NCBI GenBank assembly: GCA_917880885.1
Contig: OU862917.1
Coordinates: 32,724,104 to 32,788,103, forward strand
Direction of reading: 5' to 3'
DNA from: Limnephilus marmoratus
Lineage: Eukaryota > Arthropoda > Insecta > Trichoptera > Limnephilidae
Length of the DNA stretch: 64,000 nt
In this document: positions 44,461-55,469 of the stretch, piece after piece
How the letters are laid out: each line of letters opens with the position of its first letter
Numbering within the stretch: position 1 is the first letter of the stretch
The notes under the pieces: model-generated
Seen by the model: only the letters and a program-made list of their open reading frames with translations
What the model was told of the DNA's origin: nothing
Databases searched by the model: none
Program-made: the position numbers and the translations under genes

Positions 44461-44968
44461 TATATTCTAAAATGCTTCTCACTAGCGTTATGTATAAAAT
44501 GCGAATGATAGTATAAGTCATTTAGTAGACGTTAAATCAAAATGACAACTATTCCAGAGACGCGCAATTTACACAAAACTTATTTATGCCATTTTTCCCT
44601 TTAAAATCGAAACTGTTAAATTGAGTGATAATCATAACCTTACGCCTGAATGTCCTGTGGTAATTGTTGCCACACGATTAAAAACAATTGTTTGACTTGA
44701 ATCAATTTCAACAATTGATTGTCTAACTGTAGGTACATGACAATCGCATCGTTTGAGTAATGTGCAGCGTGAGCTTCTATGCTTTCCTCAGTGAAAGCTA
44801 AAGTAATCGGTACCACCTTGGAGGCTGCGGGATCAGCTTTGTGTGTCATTGAGTGATATCATCTCATTAACGTGCACTTCTTGACAGCAATACCCTCTGC
44901 TAAATTAATACCTACCTTCTATGGAGTCGTTTGCTCTGAGGGAATATAGGTCATTGGCATTCTAGACA
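44461..44968. other. No gene recognised
   Basis: Short frames only. The A directly before 44969 is the presumed Helitron insertion-site base. Confidence 0.45.
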
Positions 44969-46541
44969 TCTTAATATATAAAACAAAGTTGGGTTAGTTA
45001 CACCATTTATAACTCGAGAACGATTGAACCGATTTGTATGATCCTTGATTTATTGGATTTGCCTCCGCCTCGAATAGCAAAATAGCTATTAAAACAATGG
45101 AAAAAATGACAAAAAAATTATAAAGAAAATTATTTATATATGGAACGAATTCTCGTCTTTTGAAAGAAGTGCAGGAATATTGTGATAAGTACCTATAATA
45201 TTGAGTGAATTAAAAAATTCAAAAACTTCAAATATCAATGGGCTGATTATTTTGTTTTTGTTCTTAAACATATAAGGCCTCATTCTCACGGCAGCTTTTT
45301 TAACGTCCGTTAAAAAAGCGTTCAAATAGAACAAATGTATTTCCAAGTATATGTTCATACGTCAGCGCTTTTAAAACGCAACGTTTTTTTATCGAGCAGT
45401 GTTGCATTTTGAGCGTTGGGCGTTGGGCGTTAAAGAGAATAGATCATATTAAACTTCGTACTATTATTCACACGAGCGGTAAAACAGCGCCGGTGCATCA
45501 ATCTTCATCCGATAATCCTATACATCAATCAAAAGTAATTAGGATTCTAGAGAATCGTCGATATCGCCCCGCTAATTCAACTACACCAAGTTCTAGGCCA
45601 CACTCCGCACAAAGCTTTTTTACCACTTTCAACCCAAATATTTGACCAAAATCCATCCAACACTGACGAATCAAGTTCAATAACTGTTCAGAGCCCATTG
45701 ATCAATATAAGTTCACCAGAAGAATTTTACTTATCTCCAGATGATTGTTAAATTTAATTCCTAAGTTCTTAATAAATATAAATTGTTTTGTAATTTTGTA
45801 ATTATTATTTTTATAACAGCTTGTCGTTGTACAGGTGGTATCGCCAAACGCATGTTGATAACTTGAAGTGTTATTCGAGGCCCCACTATCGTCAACAGTT
45901 CGTCAAACGTTGTAATAAACATTCGAAAATAACTAAAAAAAATTATCGGGGTATTGCTTCAATTCTTCGTACAGTGTCACAAACTACCCTTTTAAGTATC
46001 TCAGTTCGTTCAGAGGATGAACCCAGAATGCCTTTTGTTTTCTTTTTCGTCTTCTAGCAACACAAATCGCTATTGCTATTAATTTTGCGGACATCATTTC
46101 CACGTCTTACTGAATCGAGAAACGAAACAAGAGTGATTTTTAAGCGTTCGTATGAACAATCATATCAAGAACGTTATAAAAGCGCCAACGCCGAGTTTTC
46201 GTTTTTTAAAGTCTCGTGCGAATTACGCCTAATGCTGCCCCTCTTTCTGCACTATATGTCAACATTCAAAAATGGAACAAACGGTGAACGTTTGTCTGCC
46301 CAAATGTCTAATAAATCTCCCTCATACATATAAAGAAAGTGAAACGCAATTCCAATAAGTGGAAATCCGTACACAACGCCATCTCTGATACTGACAAAAA
46401 CAAAACACGGACAGTTGCGCATCGATAATTGCTTCATTGTATAATTTTCAACTTAATAAATAAACTGAATTTATTTCGGTTAATAAGTTAACACAACAGT
46501 TATTGATTCTGAGGCGATACGAAGTTCGCCGGGTCAACTAG
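44969..46541 (+). mobile_element. Non-autonomous Helitron
   Basis: Starts TCTTAATATATAAAAC, preceded by A. It ends with a short GC hairpin (GGCGA ... TCGCC, 46513-46530) about 8 bp before the terminal CTAG (46538-46541), which is followed by T. The 5'-TC start, 3' hairpin plus CTRR end and A|T insertion are the Helitron hallmarks. The 1.5-kb interior has several short frames (45409, 45821, 46073), but none shows Rep or helicase motifs. Confidence 0.75.
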
Positions 46542-46794
46542 TTGTGAATAATTCAGTGTTGCGTCCAATTGTACTTGCTCAATTAAAAATTCATATAATT
46601 TAAATTAGAACAGTATACAAAAAATGAAAAAATAATCCCCTTCCATTTGCTACACTCTACCACATGAGATAATTTATTAAGGTTTTATGAAAATCGCCAA
46701 CGCTTCGGACAAAGTTACATTATCCAGCATCAGGACATCTGTCCATCATCAAGTCATATTTATCTTCTTTTATTAGCATAGCTCCACAGCTATA
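46542..46794. other. No gene recognised
   Basis: AT-rich spacer. Confidence 0.5.
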
Positions 46795-46948
46795 TTTCGT
46801 CAGGGCTATCTTTGAGGATGCTGTGTGGAGGGAAAGGAAGGAAAGGAAGTTCTGTGAAGAAAAAAGGTATTCTGGCTAGATATGAATCTGGTTATCTAAT
46901 AAATGGTTCCCGGAGCGGCGGTACCCGTGCCCGCCTCGCAAATTGGAA
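46795..46948 (-). repeat. LINE family A scrap joined to repeat C copy 4
   Basis: GGGCTATCTTTGAGGATGCT and TGTGTGGAGGGAAAGGAAGG (LINE A end) run into GGTTATCTAATAAATGGTTC and CCGGAGCGGCGGTACCCGTG (repeat C). The same adjacency of a LINE A end and repeat C occurs around 26005-26452. Confidence 0.65.
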
Positions 46949-47073
46949 AGACTTTCCGCGGCACTATTTGTGAACACATTATATAAATCATGCTATTGTG
47001 TATCTAAAGAAGGCCTTTAACGGGCGTAAATAAAATTTAATACCAATTTTATGTCTTATTTAATAAAAAAATA

Positions 47074-47112
47074 CTAATGATGGACACTGTAACGCTGTCC
47101 GAAACGTTGACG
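47074..47112 (+). ncRNA. Hammerhead-like motif of a second type
   Basis: CTAATGA (one change from CUGAUGA), a 5-bp stem GGACA/TGTCC (47082-47100), GAAA, then ACGTT. The architecture resembles the motifs at 22851-23459 with a different sequence. The core substitution and absent helix I make self-cleavage unlikely in this copy. Confidence 0.25.
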
Positions 47113-48110
47113 AAGTGGAAGCGCAGCACGGCATAATAATCCAAAAATAAATCAAGGTGGTGTGACTTTCTGTTTATCAACATAAACTAACATAACCCAA
47201 CTTGAAAGTCAACTTTTGGCATTGTTTCGTTCTGAAACAGTTTAAAAAATTAAATCCATATTCCCAAGTCCTTCATTCATTTATTCCTTTGTTTCCCTCC
47301 TTTCCTTTAAGTCCCTACTTAGTTACTTCAAAGGAAAAGAAGATGATGTTTTCATATCTACATGGAACTCATTTACAATATTGAAACAAAAATTTAAAAT
47401 TACCTACTACTTGTGAGTTGAAAAATTGCAATGACATCGGTCACATCTCGCCATTGAAATCTAGCCAATAATCGCAAAATTATTAATCAATGTAATCCCA
47501 AAGTGTCGGTAATTGTGACCTTGTGTTGTGCCGTTATTGTAGAAGGCTGCCAGCATCAAGATCGATTTGAAACAGCGGATGAAACCATCAAAAAGGTAGG
47601 GACTTATCCTTTCCACTTGCCATTTCCCATGATTGAGTTTCAAAGCTCAGTCGATTGTCTTGTTATCGCAAATTCAGGTTTACAGTCCACATCTCTCTCG
47701 TTTCGCGACATCGGTCGTGACAGGCATATTTTATTTTTATTAAAGTTAGGTCAACATAAAAGATTTTGTGTTACACACCGCACCCGCAGTCCTACATACA
47801 GATGAGATTAATAAAATTATCAATTATTTCTGCATTCCTGAACAGTTTAAAACCCTGACCCAACTGACCCTCTAGCACAGTCGATCGATCAGGATTGGTA
47901 GGATGACTTTCGATAACTTCTCTTTGTTCTGTAGGACAACTACAGATCGCTAACGTACAAATGACAGTTGGCGTCGAATATATTATGAACACTTAGTCAT
48001 TGTTGCTTGTTCATTATTCGTTGGCGATCTGCAGTCATGCTGAGGAATTATGAGAAGTTACAGAAACTTATCCGAAGAATCCTTTTCGATCGATTGTGCT
48101 AAGGGGCCTG
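47113..48110. other. No gene recognised
   Basis: A frame at 47503-47805 and its minus-strand partner have no known motif. Nothing else is seen. Confidence 0.45.
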
Positions 48111-48181
48111 AACCGGTTGCGTATTTACAAAACCTATACTGGTTTAACAAGTATTAACAATTTACTTAGTATTAACAATTT

Positions 48182-48331
48182 ACATGGAAGACGAAGTAAG
48201 AGGGGATGCAGCACAGCTTCTTCAGGTACCAAATTAGAAGTCAGCCGCTGAGGACAGGAGGAGTTGGAGGCGACTGCTGCAGGAGGCTAAAGCTCGATAT
48301 GGGCTGTAGCGCCATCGAAGAAGAAGAAGAT
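48182..48331 (+). mobile_element. RTE-like LINE C-terminal scrap
   Basis: WEDEVRGDAAQLLQ, an in-frame stop, then DRRSWRRLLQEAKARYGL, followed by GAAGAAGAAGA. It shares the tail style of 42985-43330. Confidence 0.65.
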
Positions 48332-48344
48332 TAATAATTTACAT

Positions 48345-48646
48345 TTTAAATACACCTCTATATTGGGTTTTTTTAACACATTGCAAAAGCAAAAATTGAT
48401 CTATAATCTAGTTAAAATAATCTTTCCAATGTGTATATTAGAAATTAATTATTTTGTTTCTAAATATTTAAATTTTGATATTATTACAATATATTGGAAA
48501 TACACCTCTATATTGGTTATTTTTTATCACTTCGCAAATACAAAAATTGTTTAAAAATCTAGATAAAATAATCTTTCCAATGTGTATATTAGTTATTAAT
48601 TAATTCTATTTCTAAATATTTAAATTTTGATATTGAAAATATAAAT
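48345..48646. repeat. Tandem duplication of about 150 bp
   Basis: TACACCTCTATATTGG at 48351 recurs at 48501. CTTTCCAATGTGTATATTAG and CTAAATATTTAAATTTTGAT occur in both units. Confidence 0.85.
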
Positions 48647-48698
48647 TGTTGCTACCGCGACTGATCCGGTATAGGTTTTGGAAATACGCAAACCGGTT

Positions 48699-49060
48699 GG
48701 CATATCTTTGTTTAAAAAGTGTTGTACCTACACAAAGTAACGGCGTTTTGTAAAATCTTCACCTTTCCATAAAATAGATGTAATTATAATTTCGACCGCT
48801 AGGTGGCTGCTAATCGGGCCAATTAATGTGTTTATTAATGGTAAGGTCTGTGAGCATCTAGGTTAAGTAACACAACTGAAGAAAATCAGATATCTTCTGT
48901 ACAAGTAAAAATATGCGAGAGACGGTGAGAGAGTGCGCGCTCACCGGAGGCATTGAAAAAACAACGGTTTTTTAAAGATTCAATTTCAAAAATATTTGAA
49001 AATACGGTAACGCGTGAAGAAAGGTCTGATTTTGTAAAAAAAAACACAAAAAATAAAATG
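48699..49060. other. No gene recognised
   Basis: AT-rich spacer. Confidence 0.5.
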
Positions 49061-49815
49061 AAATGTAACGTTGTGTATCTACTGTCACATCTATCAAGAA
49101 CCTTGGGGTCACTCTGGACTGCAAACTTTCTTTCCGTGATCACATTAATAATATCGTAAAAAATAAATCACTTAAATTACTCGGCTTTATTCGTATAATT
49201 ACCTCTGACTTCAAACTTGTAAGTACCTACACTTAAAACTCTTTACTGTTCGCTGGTTCGCCCTCACCTTGAATATGCACGTATCATTTGGTCTCCTTTC
49301 TATACTGCCCACATTTGTCACATCGAATCCGTACAACATCGCTTCCTAAGAGGAATTGCTTGGAGGTTAGGTCTTGAAAGAGGCGAGTATGAAATTGAAC
49401 AAATTTTAAACATCTCTTCTTTACAAAAACGTAGGAAGGACTAGGACCCTGATCTAATTTGCATATTTAAAATTGTTAACAGTATTACTGATACATCTGC
49501 TTTGTTACAATTCATCCAGTTTAACATTCCTTCCCGTAGACTCAAACAATATTCTACCAATTATGGATACCATTCTCCTTTATTTGAATTGAATTTTTTG
49601 GGGTAAAACTAAATGACTTTCGGCAATCGATAAGCAATATTTAAATGCTTCTTCATGTTTTGACTTGTAGTGTCTTCTACATAAACTTTTTACATTTTAT
49701 ATTTTCATTGCTATTCATTTATATGTGCTCTCCCTTGACTGTCATCTCTGCTTTTTTTTTATTTGTGTCATGTTTTTAATGGACTTTAATCCGTAAATTA
49801 ATAAATAAATAAATG
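49061..49815 (+). mobile_element. LINE RT C-terminal remnant with 3' end
   Basis: Reading across frame breaks: NLGVTLDCKLSFRDHINNIV, LYCSLVRPHLEYA, ESVQHRFLRGIAWRLG, then FNIPSRRLK. These are typical of the Jockey/CR1 polymerase tail. It ends in TTTAATCCGTAAATTAATAA and (AAAT)n at 49795-49812, as at 7800-7833. Confidence 0.75.
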
Positions 49816-50448
49816 AACTTGGTTTAACTTTTGTCACGACAATTTTAACCCGTTTAATCACAGGAGACCATATTTGTCCCAACGCACATAGGTCTCATAT
49901 AAAACGCTGTAACTCCCTTACTATCATAGTTAGAAATATGTTCTAATCGGTTTTAGAAAGGAAAAACACCACGCTTTATATTCTAATCTAAAAAATAGCC
50001 ACCAAAAAAGTAAAATGTACACTTTTATGTACACAAAGTTTTGAATCGCAAATTGAAAAAAAAAATTGAAACTTCGGGAATTTTTTACAAATTATTTTTA
50101 CACAGAGCGACTAAAAGTGACGTTACAATAAATGTTTGTTATACATTTGTCTAATAAAATATGTATGTGTTTTAAATTTTTTTTATTATCAGTAATTTTA
50201 GTTAGAAAAAATCTAAGGGGAGCCATTTTGAAAACTTTTTTATGTTTGTATGCAAAATTTTTATAATTTAAAAAAAAAGTATTTTTTTCAAATTCTATAA
50301 TTTGAAAGCGTATTTCATCACCTTTCTAAAACAGTTTTTGGTTTTTGAATGCGCCCAGAAATATTCCAAATATATGCATTTTATTGTAAAGCGAAAATAT
50401 TTTGACCATCTGAAAAAATTGCCAAATTTTTGAAGGGTTAAAACTCCT
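49816..50448. other. No gene recognised
   Basis: AT-rich with A/T homopolymer runs. Confidence 0.5.
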
Positions 50449-50838
50449 TATAAGAGTCCCAGCTGCTCCCATCTGGAGCCAGTGAGTCTATTGCATCCCT
50501 AATTGGGGTATGTTCTGAGGCTGAAGGTAGTAGGGAAGGGAAGGAGACGGGGAGAGGAAGGTAGGGAAGTACCTGGTACCTGGCTCTTTAGATCACCAAA
50601 CACGGCTAAAGCCATTTCAAGCAACGTTTCAATTCTGAATGGTGGTCTTATACCAGGGCGATACTAAGAGTATCTTCCACTCTGGAACGTGCGGCAAATA
50701 AACTATATATTATTTTTAATTAATTAATCGTGAAATAACAGAAATTAATCAAATAAAAATTATTTGCCCACGCCGGGATTCGATTCCGCGACCTCCGGAT
50801 TGCGAGTCAAAACCATTACCGCTAGATCACGCCGGCCG
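50449..50838 (-). repeat. SINE family A, near-complete copy
   Basis: Minus-strand orientation. The head at 50770-50838 carries a mutated B box (GGAATCGAATCCC) and GTGATCTAGCGGTAATG as A box. The body is colinear with 38704-39030. Confidence 0.85.
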
Positions 50839-51109
50839 TTTAAATTAACCATTTTATCGTTTATCTGAATTTTTCTGAAATTTGATAAATAACTTTTCAG
50901 ACGACTATAGAACAATGTAACGGTGACCAAACTTTCAAAACAATGCGAACAAATATCTGGTCTATAAATTGCCCTTCGATTGGTGGATCATTATTTATAA
51001 CGGCTCTCCATATTAGCGACCAAATGCTCATATGTGAGTAGTAGGTACTTATGCACCTATTCTTGTCTATACAGCCGGACTCTCTTGACCGTTTGCCTTG
51101 CACTGCAGT
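50839..51109. other. AT-rich spacer
   Basis: Nothing recognised. Confidence 0.5.
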
Positions 51110-51275
51110 GAGAGCACCGAGCCCCAGATTCTTACCCACCCCTCATCCCTTTTTCCTTCCAAACACCTGTCCAACATTTCCGTTAAAAACCCTTCATACA
51201 TTATCCCCAAAGATGACATAGGCCACGAAGAAAATGATTTTACTCTGGTCTCCCGTATTGGAGCTTATGGAAAAA
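51110..51275 (+). mobile_element. LINE family A 3'-end fragment, plus orientation
   Basis: ATTATCCCCAAAGATGACAT, AGGCCACGAAGAAAATGATT and CTCTGGTCTCCCG are the complement of the family 3' end. Confidence 0.65.
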
Positions 51276-51402
51276 ATCTAGTGCAGTTTACACGCTGTAG
51301 AAGCGAAACTTTACCAAAACAATCTCAACCAATACTTGAAAAGTGAGGTCATAATCAAAGCGACCAATGAGCGCAGACCTAGCGTAATTTCCAATGACGA
51401 TT

Positions 51403-51826
51403 GACGACCTCCGTAGTCCAGTGGCTAAGACTCTTGACTCACATTCCGGAGGTCGCGGGTTCGAACCCGGCATGCGCAAATAAATTTTATTTGATTAATT
51501 TGTGTTATTTCACAATTAATTCATTTAAAATAATATATAGTATATTTGCGGCATGTTCCAGAGTGGAAGATACTATTAGTATCGCCCTGGTGTAAGACCA
51601 CCATTCAGAATTGAAACGTTGCTTGAAAATGGCTTTAGCCGTGTTTGGTGACCAGATCTGAATAGCCAGGTACTTCCCAACCTTCCTCTTCCCCACCTCC
51701 TTCCCCTCCCCACTACCTTCAGCCTCACAACATACCCCAATTGGGGATGCCATAGTCTCACTGGCTCCAGACGGGAGCAGTTGAGATTCTTGTGCGGTAT
51801 TCACTGTAAAAAAAAAAAAAAAAAAT
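51403..51826 (+). repeat. SINE family A, reference-quality full copy
   Basis: The tRNA-like head at 51403-51475 (A box GTAGTCCAGTGGCTAAGAC, B box GGTTCGAACCC) is followed by an AT linker, a body of about 300 bp and an A tail at 51807-51824. The minus-strand open frame across the body (also present in other copies) is compositional and has no known homology. Confidence 0.92.
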
Positions 51827-52272
51827 TTCCGTTTCATATCTCAACTAGTAGGAGCCTTTAAAAGTGACATCATAATCAAAGCGGCCAATGAGCGCAATTT
51901 ATGCATCGCAGGTGCAGTAATTTCCATTTCATCCGAAATCCAAATCACGACGGGGCTCTAGAAGTTTCACTTCAAAAAGTTATGACATCTAAGACTCGGT
52001 CAAACATAATATGAGCTATGAATCGCTTTAAAATAAATAAATAATCCTAAAATAAATCAAATATTTAATCGATGTACGTATTTTAATTTCCGATTTATAT
52101 TCGCTAACTATTTCGTCCTGTGCACGGTGTCCGGAAACTAGTAGTACAAGTGGGAAATTGGTGAATCTATACCACATTTAAAGTCAAGTTTCTGGTATAA
52201 TTTTTGTTTTTAATATGAGCTTTCGCTTCGAAAGAGTTCAAAGTTGGATTTTTTTGGCGAAATTTGTTTATT
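51827..52272. other. No gene recognised
   Basis: AT-rich; only the flank of the SINE and the hAT MITE target. Confidence 0.5.
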
Positions 52273-52280
52273 GTCTAATC

Positions 52281-52790
52281 CAGCGGTTGCCAACCTTTTT
52301 GAGCCTGCGTGCCCCTTGACCCTTTCTACAAAATTGTACCCTGTACCCTCTATCTGTTTTGTGTGCACGTGTAATGAAAGACATGTTTCAATTGTAATTT
52401 TTAATACTCTCATTCATTAAATGAATTTAACAATCAAGCCACACAAATACTGGTTATGCAATTTTGTACGAAGTGTAACACGACTTCAAGCGTTTTAACC
52501 ATTGATTCTTCATCCGAAATTGCACATATTTCATTCAGCGTCTTTTTATTTCAACGAAAAAAAATTAGGTTCTCCAAACACAACTCCTAACTCACAAAGT
52601 GTATTGAGAGCGTGATTTTTTTTAACATTAAAAAAACCTCGAATACGTTGAATTTAAAACCTACATTCGTACCTCGATATTGCTGCGTACCTCCAATTTT
52701 TCTTTGCCTACCCCAAGAGGTACGCTTACCACAGGTAAAGAGACACAATTTACACCCTACTCCAAGAGGTACGCTTACCACAAACCGCTG
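52281..52790. mobile_element. Non-autonomous hAT element (MITE) with perfect 8-bp target duplication
   Basis: Starts CAGCGGTTGCCAACC and ends with the complement AACCGCTG. The 8-bp word GTCTAATC directly flanks both ends (52273-52280 and 52791-52798), as expected for hAT. The 510-bp interior encodes no transposase. GTACGCTTACCACA occurs twice near the right end. Confidence 0.88.
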
Positions 52791-52798
52791 GTCTAATC

Positions 52799-52987
52799 AT
52801 TTAAAATTGAGCCTCGTCTCCCAACATTTTTCAACCCTTTGGTTGCCGAAAAAAAGGAAAAAAAAGTAAAATGCTTAGATCGAAAAAGAAATGCTTTTTT
52901 TTTAGTTCTATTCGTGATGTAGATTCACTGGTTTTGTTTACCTAAGATCACAAGTTTTTATGATTTGCTGGGCGAATTGAAACAAAA
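52799..52987. other. AT-rich spacer
   Basis: Nothing recognised. Confidence 0.5.
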
Positions 52988-53212
52988 CCTCCTAGATTAC
53001 AAGGCCGGGATACTCATTCAAATCAGCCTCCTAACTTGTATCGGAATATACAAAAATTCTCACTTTACATATTTTTTTTCCTTTTATTCTTATTTATTAA
53101 ATTATTTTAAAAAATTTTAGCTATTTAAAAAAATAAAATAAAAAAAATATTTTTTAGTGGTTTTCATACAAGTTAGAAGGCTGATTGCGTCCCGGCCTTG
53201 TGATACAGGAGG
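52988..53212. mobile_element. Palindromic MITE-like element
   Basis: The arms 52988-53041 and 53166-53212 are inverted copies sharing CCTCCT, ACAAGGCCGGGA, AATCAGCCT and CTAACTTGTAT. The loop is A/T-rich. No target duplication is recognised. Confidence 0.7.
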
Positions 53213-53589
53213 CATTGATTGAACCCATAATCACCGGAATCAAAGACAAATACACAGAACATTGTTAGAACACTTCTATTATACAACCAAGTTAGCAACC
53301 AATGGTAAGATGTTACTAATTACAAAGATAGTCTTGGGTCGTTCTCACGATGCATTGATTAAGTGGAGAGTTTATTTGAACCTACTTTATAATACTCGTA
53401 AAAAGGCTGTGAGAAAATCAAAGTTAACCATTTGAAAATAATAACATCAACATTATGAGGATTTAACCGGAGCAAACCGGAATCAAATAAAAGATCGCAC
53501 CGCTCCTCTCAAGTCTTGTAAGGGTTAATAAATTGTTCATATTCTAGGACTGAATGATAGTAAAAATTGTAAAAAGATTGATTTTATAG
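53213..53589. other. No gene recognised
   Basis: Short frames only. Confidence 0.45.
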
Positions 53590-53814
53590 GTAAGCATATT
53601 AAGGCTCTGCACCCGGGCTCGAAGAGAAGAAGATGGAGATATACGAAATTACGAATGTTAGAGGAGAGCGCTAACATTTACAGTGACAATTTATATTAAT
53701 GTTTAATGTAATACTGCTACAAATGTATTTTAAAAACACATTAAAATTTTAAATTTTGTAATGTTTTTGAAAGAATAAAATTGAATTGAATTGAATTGAA
53801 TTGAATTGAATTGA
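53590..53814 (+). mobile_element. Probable LINE 3' end with (ATTGA)n tail
   Basis: A short basic reading frame (KRRRWRYTKLRM) and AT-rich 3' sequence end in a pentanucleotide array, ATTGAATTGAATTGA, at 53779-53814. Microsatellite tails of this kind are usual for some LINE clades. The coding part is too short to place. Confidence 0.45.
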
Positions 53815-54423
53815 TGCGAAAATTTCGAAAATGTTTAATAAAGCACGACTCGTTTGAAATAGAGCAAAAATCTCGCGGAATTATCTTAAACAGCATTTAA
53901 AGAAACACTGTGAATTTTTTCATACATATAACTTGTAAAATAACTGAAACAAACGTGTTTATAATAATTTTTGGATCACACTTTGCGATTTTTTTTCTAT
54001 CGAATGAATTTTATATAATTTGCGTTTCGGCGCAGGCAATCTGTAGATATTATCTTCAAGAATAACATATGTTTTTTGAGAGCTTTAAAATTTACCGTGT
54101 TTAAGGGAGATATGTAAGAAATCGGTAGAAATTTGGGTTGCGGGCCCTTAAGAGTAAACGCTTGTGGCGTTTCGTCCCTCCCATATTTCTTCTCTAAATT
54201 TTAAAACTTGTGCAAATATTTTTTAAAACAAGCAAACAGCCTTTTTTATTTATTTCACATTAAAATTATTACATTAATTTATATTTTCAAAATGGTTATA
54301 GCGACGATTCGAATTAAAGATGAGCATTCCATCCAATTCATTCACCACTTGCGTGTCCTTATCCTCCAATAGCCCTAAATTTGCCTAGTTTTAATGCCAT
54401 CAACAGACAGACATCAACAAATG
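53815..54423. other. No gene recognised
   Basis: AT-rich. TTTAATGCCATCAACAGAC near 54390 is the inverted partner of a phrase near 23565. Confidence 0.45.
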
Positions 54424-54658
54424 TGTCAGTTTAAAAATTTTTGGCAATGTACGAGTATTTTTATAAAAGCTAAACGTAAAGATACACAATATTGTAATCT
54501 AATACAGATGGTAAAACAGTTGGTAAAACAGATGATAAAACAGTAACAGTAGATGGCAAAACAGTTTAAAAATTTTTGGCAATGTACGAGTATTTTTCAA
54601 AAAGCTAAACGTACAGATACACAATATTGTGTTCTAATACAGATGGTAAAACAATCTT
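54424..54658. repeat. Tandem duplication of about 137 bp
   Basis: AGTTTAAAAATTTTTGGCAA occurs at 54426 and 54563, each followed by GTACGAGTATTTTT and AGATACACAATATTGT. GATGGTAAAACA-type words fill the junction. Confidence 0.85.
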
Positions 54659-55138
54659 AAAAATCGGCCCAGTTTTGGCGCGGAAAACAGGGGAAGATTT
54701 TTACGATTTTCTTTAGGAATATGTACAGCCTGAAGTGCAATTGTCCCTTTCGTTTAGCGTTAGGAGATGGGGACGGTAGAGAAAATAATTAAGATATCAA
54801 GGATGCTTCAGGAAAATATTGGCACGATCAGGATATTGAAATATGAGTAATGGAGAAAGGACAGTATAATAATGTACCATATTTACATGAGTAAGAATAT
54901 TTTAGACTATGCAATAATGTTAACCACTCGGACCCATATGGTTATTTTCCCGATAATATAACATATACCAGACATACGAAATTCGCATGACGTGTGAGGC
55001 GTACCTGACTTATTAATGAAGTCAGTATGTGCCTTCCTTCGGGGAAATGGCGTGTTGGTTAGGTAGATCACTTGTTTCTACGAACAATATCTACAAATTT
55101 GTAAACTACAATACCAAATATTTTTAAATCATACTCAC
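54659..55138. other. First part of intron 1, next to the donor
   Basis: No repeat is recognised. The donor GTGAGTATG begins at 55138 on the minus strand. Confidence 0.5.
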
Positions 55139-55150
55139 TGTTAACTTCAT
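55139..55150 (-). CDS. Exon 1 coding part (M-K-L-T) of the secreted-protein gene
   Basis: ATG at 55150-55148 is followed by AAG TTA ACA and the donor GTGAGT. Unspliced, the frame stops after a few codons (ATG AAG TTA ACA GTG AGT ATG ATT TAA). Spliced to 18333, it yields a signal peptide: Lys after Met, a hydrophobic core LTVCLLATMCLW, then HCAAQ. The start is not in a longer competing frame, and the 5' UTR holds only two minimal upstream ATGs (ATG ACT TAA and ATG AAC TGT TGA). The join is inferred from phase and signal-peptide quality, without transcript evidence. Confidence 0.65.
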
Positions 55151-55469
55151 TCTGCCAGCACTTACAATATATATATTTTTATCAACAGTTCATTCACAGC
55201 TTTTAGTTCCAAATCACTAATTAAAAAGTACAATAACTTCTATAAAACTCACAGAAAACAGTAATTATCTAGTGTTAAGTCATCGTTTCGAATTCGTAAT
55301 CAACACAAAACAGAAAAAAATCTTTGTTCACTCGTTAAAAACAATAGAACTCCGTTCTATAGTTTTAGTTTAAATATTTCGATTTTGTGGGTTTCGCGCG
55401 CTTTTTAGTGGGACCGTATTTCACCGCTGGCTCGCCTGATGAAGTGAGGGTCGGGTGATGGTGATGAAT
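55151..55469 (-). other. 5' UTR of the secreted-protein gene (exon 1)
   Basis: About 319 nt from the predicted initiator A at 55469 to the ATG. It is GC-richer at its 5' end (GCGCGCGAAACCC) and AT-rich near the ATG. Confidence 0.5.

Larger units (their letters stand above)
48111..48698. mobile_element. TIR element with internal LINE fragment
   Basis: The terminal inverted repeats start AACCGGTTGCGTATTTACAA at 48111 and end with the complement (AAATACGCAAACCGGTT) at 48698, over roughly 35 bp. The interior holds an RTE-like LINE fragment (48182-48331) and a 150-bp tandem duplication (48345-48646). Target duplication and class are unresolved. Confidence 0.65.
18334..55138 (-). other. First intron (about 36.8 kb) of the secreted-protein gene
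   Basis: Donor ACA|GTGAGT at 55139/55138 and acceptor TTTTACAG|GTG at 18334/18333 join in phase 0 and complete a signal peptide. No other coding exon with a matching signal sequence was found between. The interval is filled with the transposons, SINEs and satellites listed below. This is inferred from splice sites and reading frame only; extra noncoding exons cannot be excluded. Confidence 0.65.

Noticed and set aside
45409..46437. Helitron internal frames as Rep/helicase
   Set aside because: None shows HUH or helicase motifs; all are short.
47461..47992. Frames of 60-100 residues on both strands
   Set aside because: No known motif, no promoter or splice context, and length expected by chance.
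51403..51475. Possible tRNA gene
   Set aside because: Good A and B boxes, but no 3' acceptor strand, and the sequence continues into the SINE body found in other copies.
51505..51837. 110-residue frame, also present at 38688-39008
   Set aside because: It recurs only because it is the complement of SINE family A; poly-Phe at its start is the A tail.
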